From NCBI RefSeq assembly GCF_014805685.1, contig NC_060885.1, positions 27,128,632 to 27,192,631 on the forward strand: a stretch of DNA of 64,000 nucleotides, written 5' to 3'. The stretch comes from Silurus meridionalis. Lineage: Eukaryota > Chordata > Actinopteri > Siluriformes > Siluridae. Position numbers and translations under genes: made by a program. The number at the start of each line of letters is the position of its first letter. Within the stretch, counting starts at the first letter, position 1. This document shows positions 10,537 to 23,871 of this stretch, in pieces. The notes below the pieces were generated by a model that had not been told where the DNA came from, ran no database searches, and was given only the letters and a program-made list of their open reading frames with translations.

Positions 10537-13200
10537 ATAAAAAACGCAATCATCTTCTTCTTCTTTCCGCTGCTCCCATTAGGGTCGCCACAGCAGATCA
10601 TCCGTCTCCATACCACCCTGTCCTCTACATCTGCCTCTTTTAAACCAACTACCTGCATGTCTTCTTTCACCACATCCATAAACCTCCTCCTTTGTCCTCC
10701 TCTTTTCCTTCTTCCTGGTGGCTCCATCCTCAAAATTCTCCTACCGATATACCCCATGTCCCGCCTCTGCACATGTCCAAATCATCTCAATCGCGCCTCC
10801 TTCACCTTGTCCCCAAAATATCCTACATGCACTGCCACCTCTAATAAACTTCTAATAAAATTTCTAATCCTGTCCATCCTCGTCACTCCCAACAAAAACC
10901 TTAACATCTTCAGCTCTGCTACCTCCAGCTCCACCTCCTGTCTTTTACTCAATGCCACTGTCTCTAAACCATACAACATCGCAGGTCTCACCACAGTCCT
11001 ATAAACTTTCCCTTTCACTCTTGCAGATACTCTTCTATCACAAATCATTCCTGCCACTCTTCTTCACCCACTCCACCCTGCCTGCACTCTTTTCTTCACT
11101 TCTCTAACACACTCTCCATTACTTTGCACTGTTGATCCCAGGTACCTGAACTCCTCCACCTTCTCCACCTCTTCTCCCTGCAACCACACCACTCCACTGC
11201 CCTCCCTCTCATTTACACACATGTACTCTGTCTTACTCCTACTGACTTTTATTCCCCTTCTCTCTACAAACACACAATGCAACTCCTTTTGACCTTCTCT
11301 ATACTTCTCTATCAACATTCTCAAAGCACATAATGCGTCTGTGGTGCTCTTCCTCGGAAAGAAACCATGGTCTCACAAATGGTCACCTCTTCTCTCAGCC
11401 TGGCTTCCACTACTCTTTCCCATAACTTCATGGTGTGACTGATCAACTTTATTCCCCTGTAGTTACTGCAGGTCTGCACATCTCCTTATTCTTAAATATC
11501 GGTACCAGCACACTCCTTCTCCATTCCTCCGGCATCATCTCACCTTCCAAAATCTTGTTAAACAATCTGGTTAAAAACTCCACTGCCATCTCTCCTAAAC
11601 ATCTCCATGCTTCTACCGGTATGTCATCTGGTCCAACTGACTTTCCACTCTTCATCCTCTTAACCGCTGCTCTCACTTCCTCCTTACTAATCCTATCCAC
11701 ATTCTGCTTCACTATCTCCACATCATCCACCCTCTTCTCTCTCTCTCTCTCTCTCTCTCATTTATCTCGTTTATCAGCTGCTCAAAATACTTCCTCCATC
11801 TTTTCAACACATTTCCATCTCCATCCTTTATTGCTCTAACTTGCATTCCCAGCTCGGTCCCTCTGCCTGGCCAAGTGGTACAAATCCTTTTCTCCTTCCT
11901 TTGTGTCCAACCTCTCATACAGCTCCTCATATGCCTTTTCCTTGGCTTTCGCCACATCCCTCTTCACCTGCTGCCGCATCTCCTTGTACTCCTGCCTACA
12001 TTTCTCATCTCTCTGCCGATCCCAATTCTGTTTTGCCAACCTCTTTCTCCTTATGCTTTCCTACACTTCCTCATTCCACCACCACGTCTCTTTGTCTTCC
12101 TTTCTCTTTCCAGATGTCACACCAAGTACTTTTCTAGCTGACTCCCTTATCACTTCTGCAGTAGTTGCCCAATCATCCAGCACCTCTTCACCACCACCGA
12201 GCCCCTGTCTGACCTCTTCCCTGAATCTCACACTACAGTCTTTCTCCTTCAGTTTTCACTATCTTATTCTTCTTTTAGTCCTCATACTCCTCCTCTTCTT
12301 CTTCTTCACCTCCAAAACCAAACTACAGACCACCATCCGACGCTGTCTAGCTACACTGTCCCCTACCAACACCTTACAGTCTCCAATCTCCTTCAGGTTG
12401 CATCTCTTACATAGAACAAAGTCCATCTGTGTGCACCTTCCTCCACTCTTATATGTCACCCTATGATCCTCCTTCTTCTTAAAATAAGTATTCACCATTG
12501 CCATTTTCATCCTTTTAGCAAAATCTACCACCATCTGCCCTTCCACATTCCTCTCCTTAAGGCCATACCTACCCATCACCTCCTCATTACCTCTGTTCCC
12601 TTCACCTACATGCCCATTAAAGTCTGCTCCAGTCACCATTCATTCATTCCTAGGTACACCTTCTACCACTTCATCTAACTTATGCCATAATTTTTCCTTC
12701 TTCTCCATGTCACCCACTTGTGGAGCATAGGCACTGATGACATTCATCATCACCTCTTGAACTTACAGCTTCACGTTCATCACCATATCAGAAACTCTCT
12801 TCACCTCCACTACACTCTTACTGTACTCTTCCTTCAGAGTCACCGCTACACCATTTCTCTTTCCATCCACACCATGATAGAACAGTTTAAACCCCCTCAA
12901 ATGTTCCTGGCCTTACTCTCTTTCCACTTGGTCTCCTGAACACACAACATATCTACATTTCCCCTCTCCATCATATCAGCTACCTCTCTCCCTTTACTAT
13001 TCATAGTACCAACATTTAAAGTGCCAACCCGAACCTCCACTCTTCTACACGTCTCCTTTCTCTGCTGTCTCTGTAGACATCTTCCTCCTCTCCTTCTCCT
13101 CTTTTGGCCAACAGTAGCCAGTAAACAGTGCGTTGGTTTTATTCTACAATCAGGACGAAATATAAGACCCCACCACTCAAACCAACACATTCTGCATGTT
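10537..13200 (-). mobile_element. Defective RTE-type LINE (endonuclease plus reverse transcriptase)
   Basis: Minus-strand fragments in order are an endonuclease N-terminus near 13060 (VGTLNVGTMN, then LCVQETKW), an endonuclease middle (12639-12259: [10 protein letters not shown]), a linker (about 12050-11740), RT N-terminal motifs (11730-11449: GKSVGPDDIPVEAW), then YLGSTV at about 11140 and a C-terminal tail (11057-10545: RWFGHVQRRD). The fragments are split by frameshifts and stops. Between HCVFV and RRGIKVSRSK (about 11265) the RT segment that should hold the FADD catalytic box is missing in frame. The 3' end runs into GAAGAAGAAGATGATTG, the short-repeat tail usual for RTE elements. The copy is dead. 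Confidence 0.85.
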
Positions 13201-13699
13201 ATGACATCACAGATTCAGGATGTGTGTTTTAAGGCTAACCTTAGATAACTTTCTTTCTTCTCTCCTCATCCACCAATGTCCATCTGAACTCCAAGCTTCT
13301 CGAGTCCTTTTTGCCCTGTTAAAGTTCAGAGCTCATTTTTTAATATGACCTGTAAAGAGAATAGAAGCTTCTCCTACTTCCTTGTAAAGTTTTATTGAGG
13401 TTTAGCAGTAATACATTGGGTTTTTATTTATTTATATATTTTTTTTACAAAAAAGGATGAAGCCATTTCACACTTCTACATTCATATTCTAGGAATGCAG
13501 AGCTGTGCTCACGGAGCGCCCTCTCGTGGTCACGAGGGGTGTCTTGCAGATCCGCCTGGTTAATCCTTCACCTGCCCTGACTCTCTACCTGATCTTCAGA
13601 AAGAGAAACTCTATCTCTCTTACACGCACACACATATCAGTCTAATAGTATCAAAAGTTTAATATCAATCAATCAATCAATCAATCTATCAATCTATCA

Positions 13700-13735
<36 letters not shown>

Positions 13736-15540
13736 GTGTGTGTGTGTGTGTGAACAGTGCACACACAAACCATATAATAAAACCCCTTAAGGTGCTGTAA
13801 GTTTCACCATTAGTGACAAAAGGCCAGTTTCCATGGCAACCAGGAGCCACTAAAGATGAATGTTAATGGATGAAAGTGAGAGAGGTGTGTGTGTGTGTGA
13901 AGGACATTAATGTGTATTAGTGTTGACAGTGTCATAACGCTCGAGTGCTCTGCACTCAAACAAAGAGCAGTAGATCAGGAAACAATGCAGAAACAAAAAC
14001 ACAACAAATTTCATTAGAAAATGAAAAAAAAAATGAAGAAATTTAAATTCATGATACCCGATTCATTTTTCCCCATGGAGAATTTGCATAAACATGTTCC
14101 AGGTGAATAAAACCTGTTAATTTTTTTTTACCTGACAGAGAAAAACGTCGGATAAAAATATTTTTAACCTGTAAGCAGTCAAACGCATGGATTTATTTTT
14201 ATTGTATTTTACATTACACTGAAAAAAAACACAACAAAACTGACATAAGTTGTGAAAAAAATGCAGAAAAAAAGAAAATGTTTTTTTTAAACTATACAAA
14301 AAGAAAATTTAGAAATGTGTTTCTAATAAAATTAATACAAATACAACACGTGTGTACTCATAGACCAGGACTCTGAGGGAGGAAAAATTATTTAGCTTTT
14401 TTTTAAATAATCTTTTATCACATTTATTATTTCTAAGCCTGGACAAAGTATTTAAATTTTTTTTATATTATTTCGTGCTATTTCTGACAGCTGTACTGAG
14501 CACCGCAGGCTTTTATATCATCCTGAAATATTTTTTTTGAAAGAACAAATCTTATTGTTCAAGTGAGGAATAAAATCTAAAATGAAATTATTCCAGTTAA
14601 TTTTCCTCCTCACTGGCTGAGAGTTTAGGCATTTTCTCTTATTTTTAATTTAATTTTCAATGAGTCATCAATATAATTTCAGGTTTTAGTCTAAACGGAA
14701 ATAAATTAATCTGTGAAACTCGGAATTCTTTAGCTAAAACCAGTGGATAACCAGCTAGTTCTTTCCTATAGGAGTAGATGAGGTGCTTTGTGTTCACCAA
14801 GAAAGTACCAAGCGAGTGAATAGCTAGCTTACTGTATATAATGCAACCTGACAATGCTAATTTAACTAGCTAGCACCAGTTTGCTAAATGCATGTGTCTA
14901 GCTACAATTGCTAACTGTTTGTGTTTGTTTTTAAGCTAGCTAATAATCAAACTAGCACGACGATTTTTCAGGAATGTACTCTTTTCTTGCTCGCTAACAA
15001 CTTATCTCTTGCATTGTATTTAGCTAGATGTCTAGCTTCAGCTGCTCGATTTTAATAGCAGAATGGCTAATTTATAGTAGCTAACTACCAAGCTAGTTAG
15101 GTGTTTATCTTTTTTTCTTTCTTTAATGCAACCTGTCAGTGTAGTGCTAGATTGCTCTATCTTATATTCCTGACTTGTTTAAACACATCCTTAATGACTA
15201 ATAATTCATTGAATTCTGGAAAACCGCTCTGACTGCTGTGGTATACAAACTGTTTATTCAGATTTCAGGGAAAAACTAGCGTTATGCTTAGCATGTCTGT
15301 AGACTGAGATGCTACTTTGCAAAGCATATTTAACTAGCCTGCAGTATCTGTAACATAGACTTGGTGTATACATACATACTCTTGAGCAAGCAGGTTTCAA
15401 AAAGTAGCTAGCTATTCAATGTTAGCTGTTGACTGAATCACAGAAACACATCAAATCGAAATTTGACGAAAAGGAATTATTTGTAATCGCTGATCTTTAG
15501 TAAGGAGTGAAGAAAATCCACGTACAAACACAGAGAAGAA
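13200..15540. other. Intergenic, AT-rich, with a tetranucleotide array
   Basis: No gene is seen. A (ATCA)n/(ATCT)n array lies at about 13668-13734. T-rich sequence fills about 14000-14640. From about 14740 to 15420 the DNA is enriched in TAGC/GCTA words (AGCTAGCT, CTAGCTAG). The sertad4 3' flank begins on its right. Confidence 0.6.
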
Positions 15541-15692
15541 CTTTATATACATTTAAAAATGCAGACATAAGGCACCGTTAGAGAGTTCCTCAAAGAAACT
15601 GTAAAATCTTTACGTCCTTCAGAATAAACCATGCCCTGGATAAATGAAAAATTTGAAGACTTCGTTAGAAACATCACGTTCTGCACCGGACA

Positions 15693-15698
15693 TTTATT
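15693..15698 (-). terminator. sertad4: Candidate poly(A) signal of sertad4
   Basis: AATAAA on the minus strand, about 165 nt after the sertad4 stop codon. It is the nearest canonical signal downstream. Usage is inferred. Confidence 0.5.
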
Positions 15699-15859
15699 AA
15701 ACGTTAAAAATATTCCCTTTAACGTTCTGTTTGGCTCAGTTTTTAAACATTGTCTATGACAGAGCCAGCGGACCTCATGTCCTGCGTTACATACGAACAA
15801 ATTCATTCGTAAAATCATTTATGGAGTTGTAATTTGTACCCCATGTGTCCTCAGATTTG

Positions 15860-16796
15860 CTATTTCCTTCCGAGCTGAGGCAAAACTAGCGCCACCTGCT
15901 GTCCTGTTTCCACGGCGACCAGAGTCTCTCCTTCTGTTTCTCTCTCCCTAAGTCTCTCTCTCGCCTTGAACGATGCTTTGCACAGGTCCAAACCAGGACA
16001 CAAAGAATCAAACTCTTCCTCTCCGTCACTCTCTACCTCTTCTTCATCCTCCTCTTCAAAAAGACACTCCAGTCTCTCCGTTATAGCAGATGATGATGAT
16101 GATGCCGATGATGAAGGCTGAATGTCCCTCTCATAAACACACACAGGAAGTTGCATGTACCTGCTTGCATCGTAGAAGCAACAGCATGCAGATACGCACT
16201 CGTCTTCCTCCTCCTCCTCCTCCTCTTCCTCCTCGTGCAGTAATCTCAGCCTCTTACGGCCCCGGCCCTGGTGAGTGGAGATGGACACGGGCATCGTCAA
16301 GGAAACCTGGGCTGAGTTTGCCATGAAAGGCCACGCCCCCTGGAGAAGGATTTCGGCTCTCAGGCGACGCAGGAGGTTGTTGATTAGAACAGAGCGACGC
16401 AGGAAAGCCTCAGGGTCTTCAATAAAGCGCATTTTGTCCAGAGACAAGTGAAGAACGTGAGAGTGTTCCTGTAACAATGGGGACACCTATAGAAGTGGAG
16501 TGGAATTACAGAGCAGAATTAATTTTAAGGGATTAGTTTTTCCAAACAGATATTTAAATCCAGGTATAAATCGATGTGTTCCGAGGGGGGAACTTACGGT
16601 GCGACGGTAACTCCTGAAGTTTAGTGGAAGGTCTTCGTCTTCAACGTATTTCCGTTTAAAGTAAGCGATTTGCGACATGGTCACATGACCTGCGGCGCCT
16701 CTATAGACAGGCTCTGAATAAAAAAATATATATATGTATAAACAGAATTTATTATTTAACACAACAATAAGGACCTAATTAAAATGACCAATCGAT

Positions 16797-16863
<67 letters not shown>

Positions 16864-17020
16864 GACCATCCTGTAGCTCATGGGCATCAGCCCCAGGTGA
16901 TGAGTGGGTGGGGCTGCTGGATTCAGCCTCCCAGATTGGCTGGTAAATTGGGGGTGGAGGTTCAGCTTCATGGTCACAGAAAGGGTTCATGGACAAGACC
17001 AAAGTCATCTTTGCCTTGTT
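15860..17020 (-). CDS. sertad4: SERTA domain-containing protein 4
   Basis: Coding exons are 17008-16867, 16713-16598 and 16486-15860. Donors are GTCAGT and GTAAGT; acceptors are TATTCAG and TCTATAG. They total 885 nt, 294 residues. The start MTLVLSMNPFC and the block ITYFKRKYVE-like (here IAYFKRKYVED, exon 2) are characteristic of SERTAD4. The SERTA motif spans about residues 95-131 (LSLDKMRFIEDPEAFLRRS, then INNLLRR). A poly-Glu run and an acidic C-terminal tail follow. SERTA proteins are nuclear co-regulators linked to E2F and PHD-bromodomain factors; the specific role of SERTAD4 is poorly known. At 294 residues it is shorter than my recollection of the human protein (about 356). An acceptor at 17021 (GAACAG|AACAAG) opens the coding exon, so UTR exons lie upstream. 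Confidence 0.9.
16800..16859. repeat. (TG)n microsatellite in sertad4 coding intron
   Basis: About 29 TG units lie immediately beside the donor of the first coding exon (16866). Read on the transcript strand the intron starts GTCAGTAACACACA. Confidence 0.9.
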
Positions 17021-17094
17021 CTGTTCACACACACACAAACACACACACACAGTGATGATCTCACCCCTGTGTTAATGGAGCACATGACAGATGT

Positions 17095-17439
17095 AAAAAA
17101 AAAAAATAAAAAAATAATAATAATAATAATAATAAATATAAAAAATAGGGTAACAATGAATAAATAAGTAAAGAAAGATTCCACTCAGGAGAAAGAAAGT
17201 GAGACAAAACAGAAATGGAAAAAGACAGAAAAGAGGGGTTGGGGCAAAGAGAGAGAGAAACAGACAGCAAATACGACAGAAGGAGAAAGAGGGAGAAAGA
17301 GAGTGCCAGAGGACGGAAGAATGGACAGAGAGAGGCAGAGGGAATTAAAAACAGTGAAAGATGAGAGAAAAAGGGAGAGGGAAAAAAAATTAAAGAAAGA
17401 CAGATGGGAAATTATATCCAGCCCAGCCAACACCCTGGG

Positions 17440-17490
<51 letters not shown>

Positions 17491-17549
17491 TGCTGCAGTA
17501 ACATGATCGCACCGACACGCCACATTAGTCCTGAAGGAATGTTTTGCTA

Positions 17550-17596
<47 letters not shown>

Positions 17597-18103
17597 TGTG
17601 TGCGAAGCAGAATGCGAAGGAAATCCCATAATACTGTTCAATGGAATTGTGTGTGTGATATTGTGACCTTCTGAGCATTCATAAGCAGGTCAACAGTTAT
17701 ACAGTGCATTTGAAAACATGTTGAAACACAGAGGCCGTTGAATGCATCACTGGTGATTACAGTGTAAGTTTAATAACTAAGTCACACTTTTATCTCTTTT
17801 CATGCTTTAATGAAAACGTAACGATAGAGCTGAGATTAGAGTGTATGGTGTCATGGTGCTAAGGCGTGTTAGCGAATAAACTCGTGCTAGTGGTGTTCAG
17901 TAAAACACCTTTACAGCCTCTGTGTCTCTTGGACTTGAGTTTCATTTAAAGTAGAAACATACACTGGTATCTGATAAGAAACCTGTGTGTGTGTGCGTGT
18001 GTGTTTGGGGCAACATTTGAGAAAGTGGAACACATATCCCAGAGGAAAAACCCTCAACTTGCCCACAGGCTCCAAAAACAGCTGCCCGGAGACAATACCC
18101 TCA

Positions 18104-18161
<58 letters not shown>

Positions 18162-18791
18162 CATTTTGTGCATTTGATCTCTTTGTCAGGGAAACTATTA
18201 AACAGAGAGGGAGAGAGAGGGAGAGAGAGATGGATGGATGAATGGATGGATAGATTGAGGCAGTAAAATGAAAAACAGAAGCACCATCGAAGCTACTGAG
18301 CCCGAGAGAGAGAGAGAGAAGGGAATAAGTATAAAGAGAAACAAAGAAAGAAGGAGAGACAGAGAGAGACAATAAAAAAAAAGAGCAAAAGAAAGAAATA
18401 AAGGGAAATGATGACAAAACTGATTGTGAAAAAGTGTGAAAATAAAAACGCTGTAGGCTAGAAAAAAAGTAGAGAAATGGAAAATTGAAGAGAAAGAAAG
18501 AACAAAGGAAAGAGAAAGAAAGAAAAAAGTCAAGAACAAGTTGTGAAAGTTGTGAAAAAGTAAGACTATGAAAGAGTGAGGGAAGAGAATCGAGAGAAAC
18601 AGAGAGAGGATGAAGAAAAAATTAAACAAAAATAAATAGAGATGGAGAGGGACGGAGAGAGAAAAAGAGACTGTTTCCTACTGATCCCTTTTCCTCCTTA
18701 GTCTGTCTTTCCACTCCTGAGGCCAAACAGAGAGACAGCTGTGTGTGTGTGTGTGTGTGTGCCTCCTGTGACTCATTAGCTGTTCAGAGCC

Positions 18792-18843
<52 letters not shown>

Positions 18844-19070
18844 CTGGAGGAATCCATTTTGATTATAACAGATACAGTTCACACACACACGCTCGCACAA
18901 TTTGTGTTGTTTAGGTTCAGTTGTTAGTTTATACCCATATACAGCAGGGGGCGTGGCAACATATGCAACCTTTAAGAATTTTGAATGTTTTTTGTTCAGT
19001 TTTTTTTTAGATTGATTGATTAAATATAATTACTGTGTGTCTGTGAATTAATGTTTTTTTTTTTCACATT
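17095..19070. repeat. Microsatellite and purine-rich cluster in sertad4 5' intron
   Basis: Several (TG)n or (CA)n arrays (about 17441-17486, 17553-17601, 18107-18159, 18741-18761, 18792-18842) are set among long G/A-rich tracts (17160-17400, 18195-18680). The Ser/Phe/Leu-rich frames on the opposite strand are low-complexity products and not genes. Confidence 0.85.
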
Positions 19071-19084
19071 TTGTCAAAATTTAA

Positions 19085-22000
19085 AGTTTGCAATAAACCT
19101 GATAATGCATTTTGGGAGTAATGAAGTGAGAAAGTGAAGGAGAGAGTGATGGGGAAAGAAAATAAGAGAGTGAGGGAGTTAGGGGGGTGAGAGAGTGAAA
19201 AAGTGATACAATGGGAGTGGGGGAGTGAAGGAGTAAGGTAATGATTGATTAAAGGAGTGAGGAAGTGAAGACATGATAAAATGGGCGTTGGGGAGTGAGG
19301 GAGTGACAAAGCAAGAATGAGGGAGTGATAGAGTAAGGGTGAGGAACTAAAGAAGTAAGGGAGTGAAAGCGTGAGAGTGACAAAGTAAGAGAGAGTGAGG
19401 GAGTGATAGAGTGAGAGTAAGGGAGTGATAGCAGGATAATGAAGGAGTGATGGAGTGGTAGAGTGAGTGAGGGAGTAAAGGAGTGATAAAGTGAGATTAA
19501 ATGAGAGATGAAGTGAGAGTAAAGGGTGATAAAGTAAGAGTGAGTGAGATAGAGTGGGGTAGTGAAGGGTGATAACCTGAGAGTGAGGGAGTAATAGAGT
19601 GAGATTGTGAGAGAGTGAGGGAGTGATAGAGTGAGAGTGAGGGTAATAGAGTGAGAGAGTGCGGGAGTGATGGAGTGGTAGAGTGAGAGTGTGGTAGAGT
19701 AATAGAGTAAAAGTGTGGGGTAGTAATAGAGTGAGAGTGTGAGGAGTAATAGAGTGAGAGTGTGGGGAGCAATAGAGTGATAGTGTGAGGGAGTAATAGA
19801 GTGAGGCGTAATAGAGTGAGAGTGAGGGAGTAATAGAGTGAGGTGTGAGGGAGTAATAGAGTGAGATTGTGAGAGAGTGAGGGTAATAAAGTGAGGGTAA
19901 TAGAGTGAGAGTGTGAGGGAGTAATAGAGTGAGGGTGTGAGGGAGTAATAGAGTGTGAGGGAGTAATAGAGTGAGATTGTGAGAGTGAGGGAGTAATAGA
20001 GTGAGAGTGAGAGGGAGTAATAGGGTGAGAGTTAGGGAAGTAATAGAGTGAGAGTGTGGGGAGTAATAGAGTGAGAGTGTGAGGGAGTAATAGAGTGAGA
20101 GTGTGAGGGTAATAGAGTGAGAGTTTGGGGAGTAATAGAGTGAGAGTGTGAGGGAGTAATAGAGAGAGTGTGAGGGAGGAATAGAGTGAGAGTGTGAGGG
20201 AGTAATAGGGTGAGAGTGTGGGGTAGTAATAGAGTAAAAGTGTGGGGTAGTAATAGAGTGAGAGAGTGCGGGAGTGATGGAGTGGTAGAGTGAGAGTGAG
20301 AGGGAGTAATAGAGTGAGAGTGTGAGGGAGTAATAGAGTGAGAGTGTGCGGGAGTGATGGAGTGGTAGAGTGAGAGTGTGAGGAAGTAATAGAGTGAAAG
20401 TGTGGGAAGTAATAGAGTGAAAGTGTGGGAAGTAATAGAGTGAGAGTGAGGGAGTGATAGAGTGAGAGTGTGAGGGAGTAATAGAGTGAGATTGTGAGAG
20501 AGTGAGGGTAATAAAGTGAGGGTAATAGAGTGAGAGTGTGAGGAGTAATAGAGTGAGGGTGTGAGGGAGTAATAGAGTGAGAGTGGGGAGTAATAAAGTG
20601 AGGGTAATAGAGTGAGAATGTGAGGGAGTAATAGAGTGAGAGTGAGAGGGAGTAATAGGGTGAGAGTTAGGGAAGTAATAGAGTGAGAGTGTGGGGAGTA
20701 ATAGAGTGAGAGTGTGAGGGAGTAATAGAGGAGAGTGTGAGGGTAATAGAGTGAGAGTTTGGGGAGTAATAGAGTGAGAGTGTGAGGGAGTAATAGAGAG
20801 AGTGTGAGGGAGGAATAGAGTGAGAGTGTGAGGGAGTAATAGGGTGAGAGTGTGGGGAGTAATAGTGAGAGTGTGGGGAGTAAAAGGTGAGAGTGTGGGG
20901 TAGTAATAGAGTGAGAGTGAGGGTAATAGAGTGAGAGTGAGAGTGAGAGGGAGTAATAGAGTGAGAGTGTAATGGAGTAATAGGGTGAGAGTGTGAGGAG
21001 TAATAGAGTGAGGCGTAATAGAGTGAGAGTGTGGGGAGTAATAGTGAGAGTGTGGGGAGTAATAAAGTGAGAGTGTGGGAAGTAATAGAGAGAGTGTGAG
21101 GGAGTAATAGAGGAGAGTGTGAGGGAGTAATAGGGTGAGAGTGTGAGGGAGTAATAGGGTGAGAGTGTGGGGAGTAATAGAGTGAGAGTGTGGGAAGTAA
21201 TAGGGTGAGAGTGTGAGGGAGTAATAGAGTGAGAGTGTGGGGAGTAATAGGGTGAAAGTGTGAGGGAGTAATAGAGTGAGATTGTGAGAGTGAGGGTAAT
21301 AAAGTGAGGGTAATAGAGTGAGTGTGGGGAGTAATAGAGTGAGGTGTGAGGGAGTAATAGAGTGAAAGTGTGGGAAGTAATAGAGTGAGAATGTGAGGTA
21401 GTAATAAGGTGAGAGTGTGGGGTAGTAATAGAGTGAGAGTGTGAGGGAGTAATAGAGTGAGAAGGTGAGGGAGTAATAGGGTGAGAGTGTGAGGGAGTAA
21501 TAGAGTGAGTGTGAGGAGTAATAGGGTGAGAGTGTGAGGGAGTAATAGAGTGAGAGTGTGGGGAGTAATAGAGTGAGAGTGTGGGGTAGTAATAGAGTGA
21601 GAGTGTGGGGAGTAATAGAGTGAGAGTGTGAGGGAGTAATAGGGTGAGTGTGAGGGAGTAATAGGGTGAGAGTGTGGGGAGTAATAGAGTGAGAGTGTGA
21701 GGGAGGAATAGAGTGAGAGTGTGAGGGAGTAATAGGGTGAGAGTGTGGGGTAGTAATAGAGTGATAGTGTGAGGGAGTAATAGAGTGAGGCGTAATAGAG
21801 TGAGTGTGAGGGAGTAATAGAGTGAGAGTGTGAGGGAGTAATAGAGTGAGATTGTGAGAGTGAGGGTAATAAAGTGAGGGTAATAGAGTGAGAGTGTGGG
21901 GAGTAATAGAGTGAGGGTGTGAGGGAGTAATAGAGTGTGAGGGAGTAACAAAGTGAGAGTGTCACGGAGTAATAGAGTGAGAGTGAGAGTGAGTAATAGG

Positions 22001-22860
22001 GTGAGAGTGTGGGGAGTAATAGAGTGAGTGTGGGGAGTAATAGGGTGAGAGTGTGGGGAGTAATAGAGTGAGTGTGGGGAGTAATAGAGTGAGAGTGAGA
22101 GTGAGTAATAGGGTGAGTGTGGGGAGTAATAGAGTGAGAGTGGGAGGGAGTAATAGGGTGAGTGTGAGGAGTAATAGGGTGAGAGTGGAAGGAGTAACAG
22201 AGTAAAAGTGTGAAGGAGTAATAGGGTGAGAGTGTGAGGGAGTAACAGGGTGAGAGTGTGAGGGTAATAGAGTGAGAGTGTGGGGAGTAATAGAGTGAGA
22301 GTGTAAGGAGTAATAGGGTGAGAGTGTGGGGAGTAATAGGGTGAGAGTGTGAGGGAGTAATAGGGTGAGAGTGTGGGGAGTAAAAGGTGAGAGTGTGGGG
22401 AGTAATAGGGTGAGAGTGTGAGGGAGTAATAGGTGAGAGTGTGGGGAGTAATAGAGTGAGTGTGGGAAGTAATAGAGTGAGAGTGTAAGGGAGTAATAGG
22501 GTGAGAGTGTGGGGAGTAATAGATTGAGAGTGTGAGGGAGTAATAGTGAGAGTGTGAGGGTAATAGAGTGAGAGTGTGAGGAGTAATAGGGTGAGAGTGA
22601 GGGAGTAATAGAGTGAGTGTGGGGAGTAATAGTTTGAGAGTGTAAGGGAGTAATAGAGTAAGAGTGTGAGGGAGTAATAGAGTGAGAGTGTGAGGGAGTA
22701 ATAGATTGAAAGTGTGAGGGAGTAATAGAGTGAGAGTGTGAGGGAGTAATAGGGTGAGAGTGTGAGGGAGTAATAGAGTGAGAGTGTGAGGGAGTAATAG
22801 AGTGAGAGTGTGAGGGAGTAATAGAGTGAGAATGTGAGGGAGTAATAGAATGAGAGTGCT
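19085..22860. repeat. 3.8-kb minisatellite, 24-bp unit, in sertad4 5' intron
   Basis: Tandem copies of a 24-bp unit reading GAGTAATAGAGTGAG then AGTGTGAGG on the plus strand; roughly 150 copies. The left part (19085-19500) is degenerate and the right end (22640-22855) is nearly perfect, so the array looks youngest on the right. Because 24 is a multiple of three and the minus-strand unit has no stop codon in any frame, it yields open frames up to about 640 codons with repeats such as PSHSHSIT. No start context, splice sites or composition suggest a protein gene. Confidence 0.95.
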
Positions 22861-23159
22861 TATTCAAAATAATTATGTAAAAACTTTATAGACCAATTTT
22901 TTAAAGAATCTGTTAATGACGTGTAAACGGTTCCAGTTAGTGGAAGCTTTAATACACATTATTTCTGTCCACATGTTTAGTGTGTAAGTCATTAAATCCT
23001 TCAGCCTCATGAGCTCAAGCTCACTACAGATTTCTAATGTAATTTTAGTTCGAACACATTACACACCTCACCCTCAGAGTTTACAATCAACCAGCACTTT
23101 CATCTACAGTTTATTTACTAATTATCCAACTAAATCTCTAAAATATCTATCCCATCTAC

Positions 23160-23295
23160 AATTTCATCCCTCCATCCATCTATCCATCTATCCATCCATC
23201 TATCTATCTATCTATTATTCATTACAAAAAAAAAAATCCATTTCACCTCATGGCACCAGCGTAATAACAATGATAACATTTTTAATAATTATCAA

Positions 23296-23345
<50 letters not shown>
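23160..23345. repeat. (CCAT/CTAT)n and (TA)n microsatellites
   Basis: CCATCTAT-type tetranucleotides lie at about 23165-23213. A perfect (TA)n run of about 42 bp lies at 23300-23342. Confidence 0.9.
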
Positions 23346-23346
<1 letters not shown>

Positions 23347-23829
23347 ATTATAATCATTACATTATGACATTATGAATAAGTGATCATTGCACACACACAC
23401 ACACACACACATATATTAGCGCTGTATAAGCTTTATAACATTAATGTTTTTAAAATAAATGGCTAGTTGTTTGTTTAAATTCGATGCTACAAGGTTACAA
23501 TTTGATACTTGCTGATGACAAACAGGTATCAGTCTCAACGCTGGAGTGTGTGTGAGTGTGTATGTGTGTGTTCTGATTGTGCAGTTCGGTTACATCAGCT
23601 GTACAGACTGTCTAAGTGCACTACATCCAATGCATTCAAAACGCAGCTGTTAGTTTAATGGGATATGTTGCACGCGCAAAAAACAGCTTCTTATTTGCAT
23701 GTAAACAGGTTTACACTAAATCCCCATCATGCATTACCATGCACTTCTTTTTACGTATACACTGGAGTGCATATTAGAAATCAATCAAGTCAACAGCACA
23801 AACACACACACACACACACACACACTTAC

Positions 23830-23871
23830 CTGGAACTGCAGGGATGCACGTGTCCAGACTTGTTCCGTTGA
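23830..23871 (-). other. sertad4: Probable non-coding 5'-UTR exon of sertad4
   Basis: A stretch of about 41 nt on the minus strand is bounded by a strong acceptor (TTTTTATTCCAG) and a strong donor (TTCCAG|GTAAGT). It sits between the CpG-rich promoter and the coding exons. It has no in-frame start, as expected for a leader exon. Splicing to the acceptor at 17021 would create an intron of about 6.8 kb that contains the 24-bp minisatellite. Confidence 0.5.

Noticed and set aside
11435..12466. Plus-strand frames of up to 187 codons, Ser/Pro/Leu-rich
   Set aside because: They are antisense shadows of the minus-strand RTE LINE.
16090..16326. Plus-strand frame with a poly-Pro run
   Set aside because: Antisense of the poly-Glu segment of sertad4 exon 3.
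20032..21951. 639-codon open frame on the minus strand
   Set aside because: It is the translation of the 24-bp minisatellite, which lacks stops in that strand by composition. No start context or splice signals.
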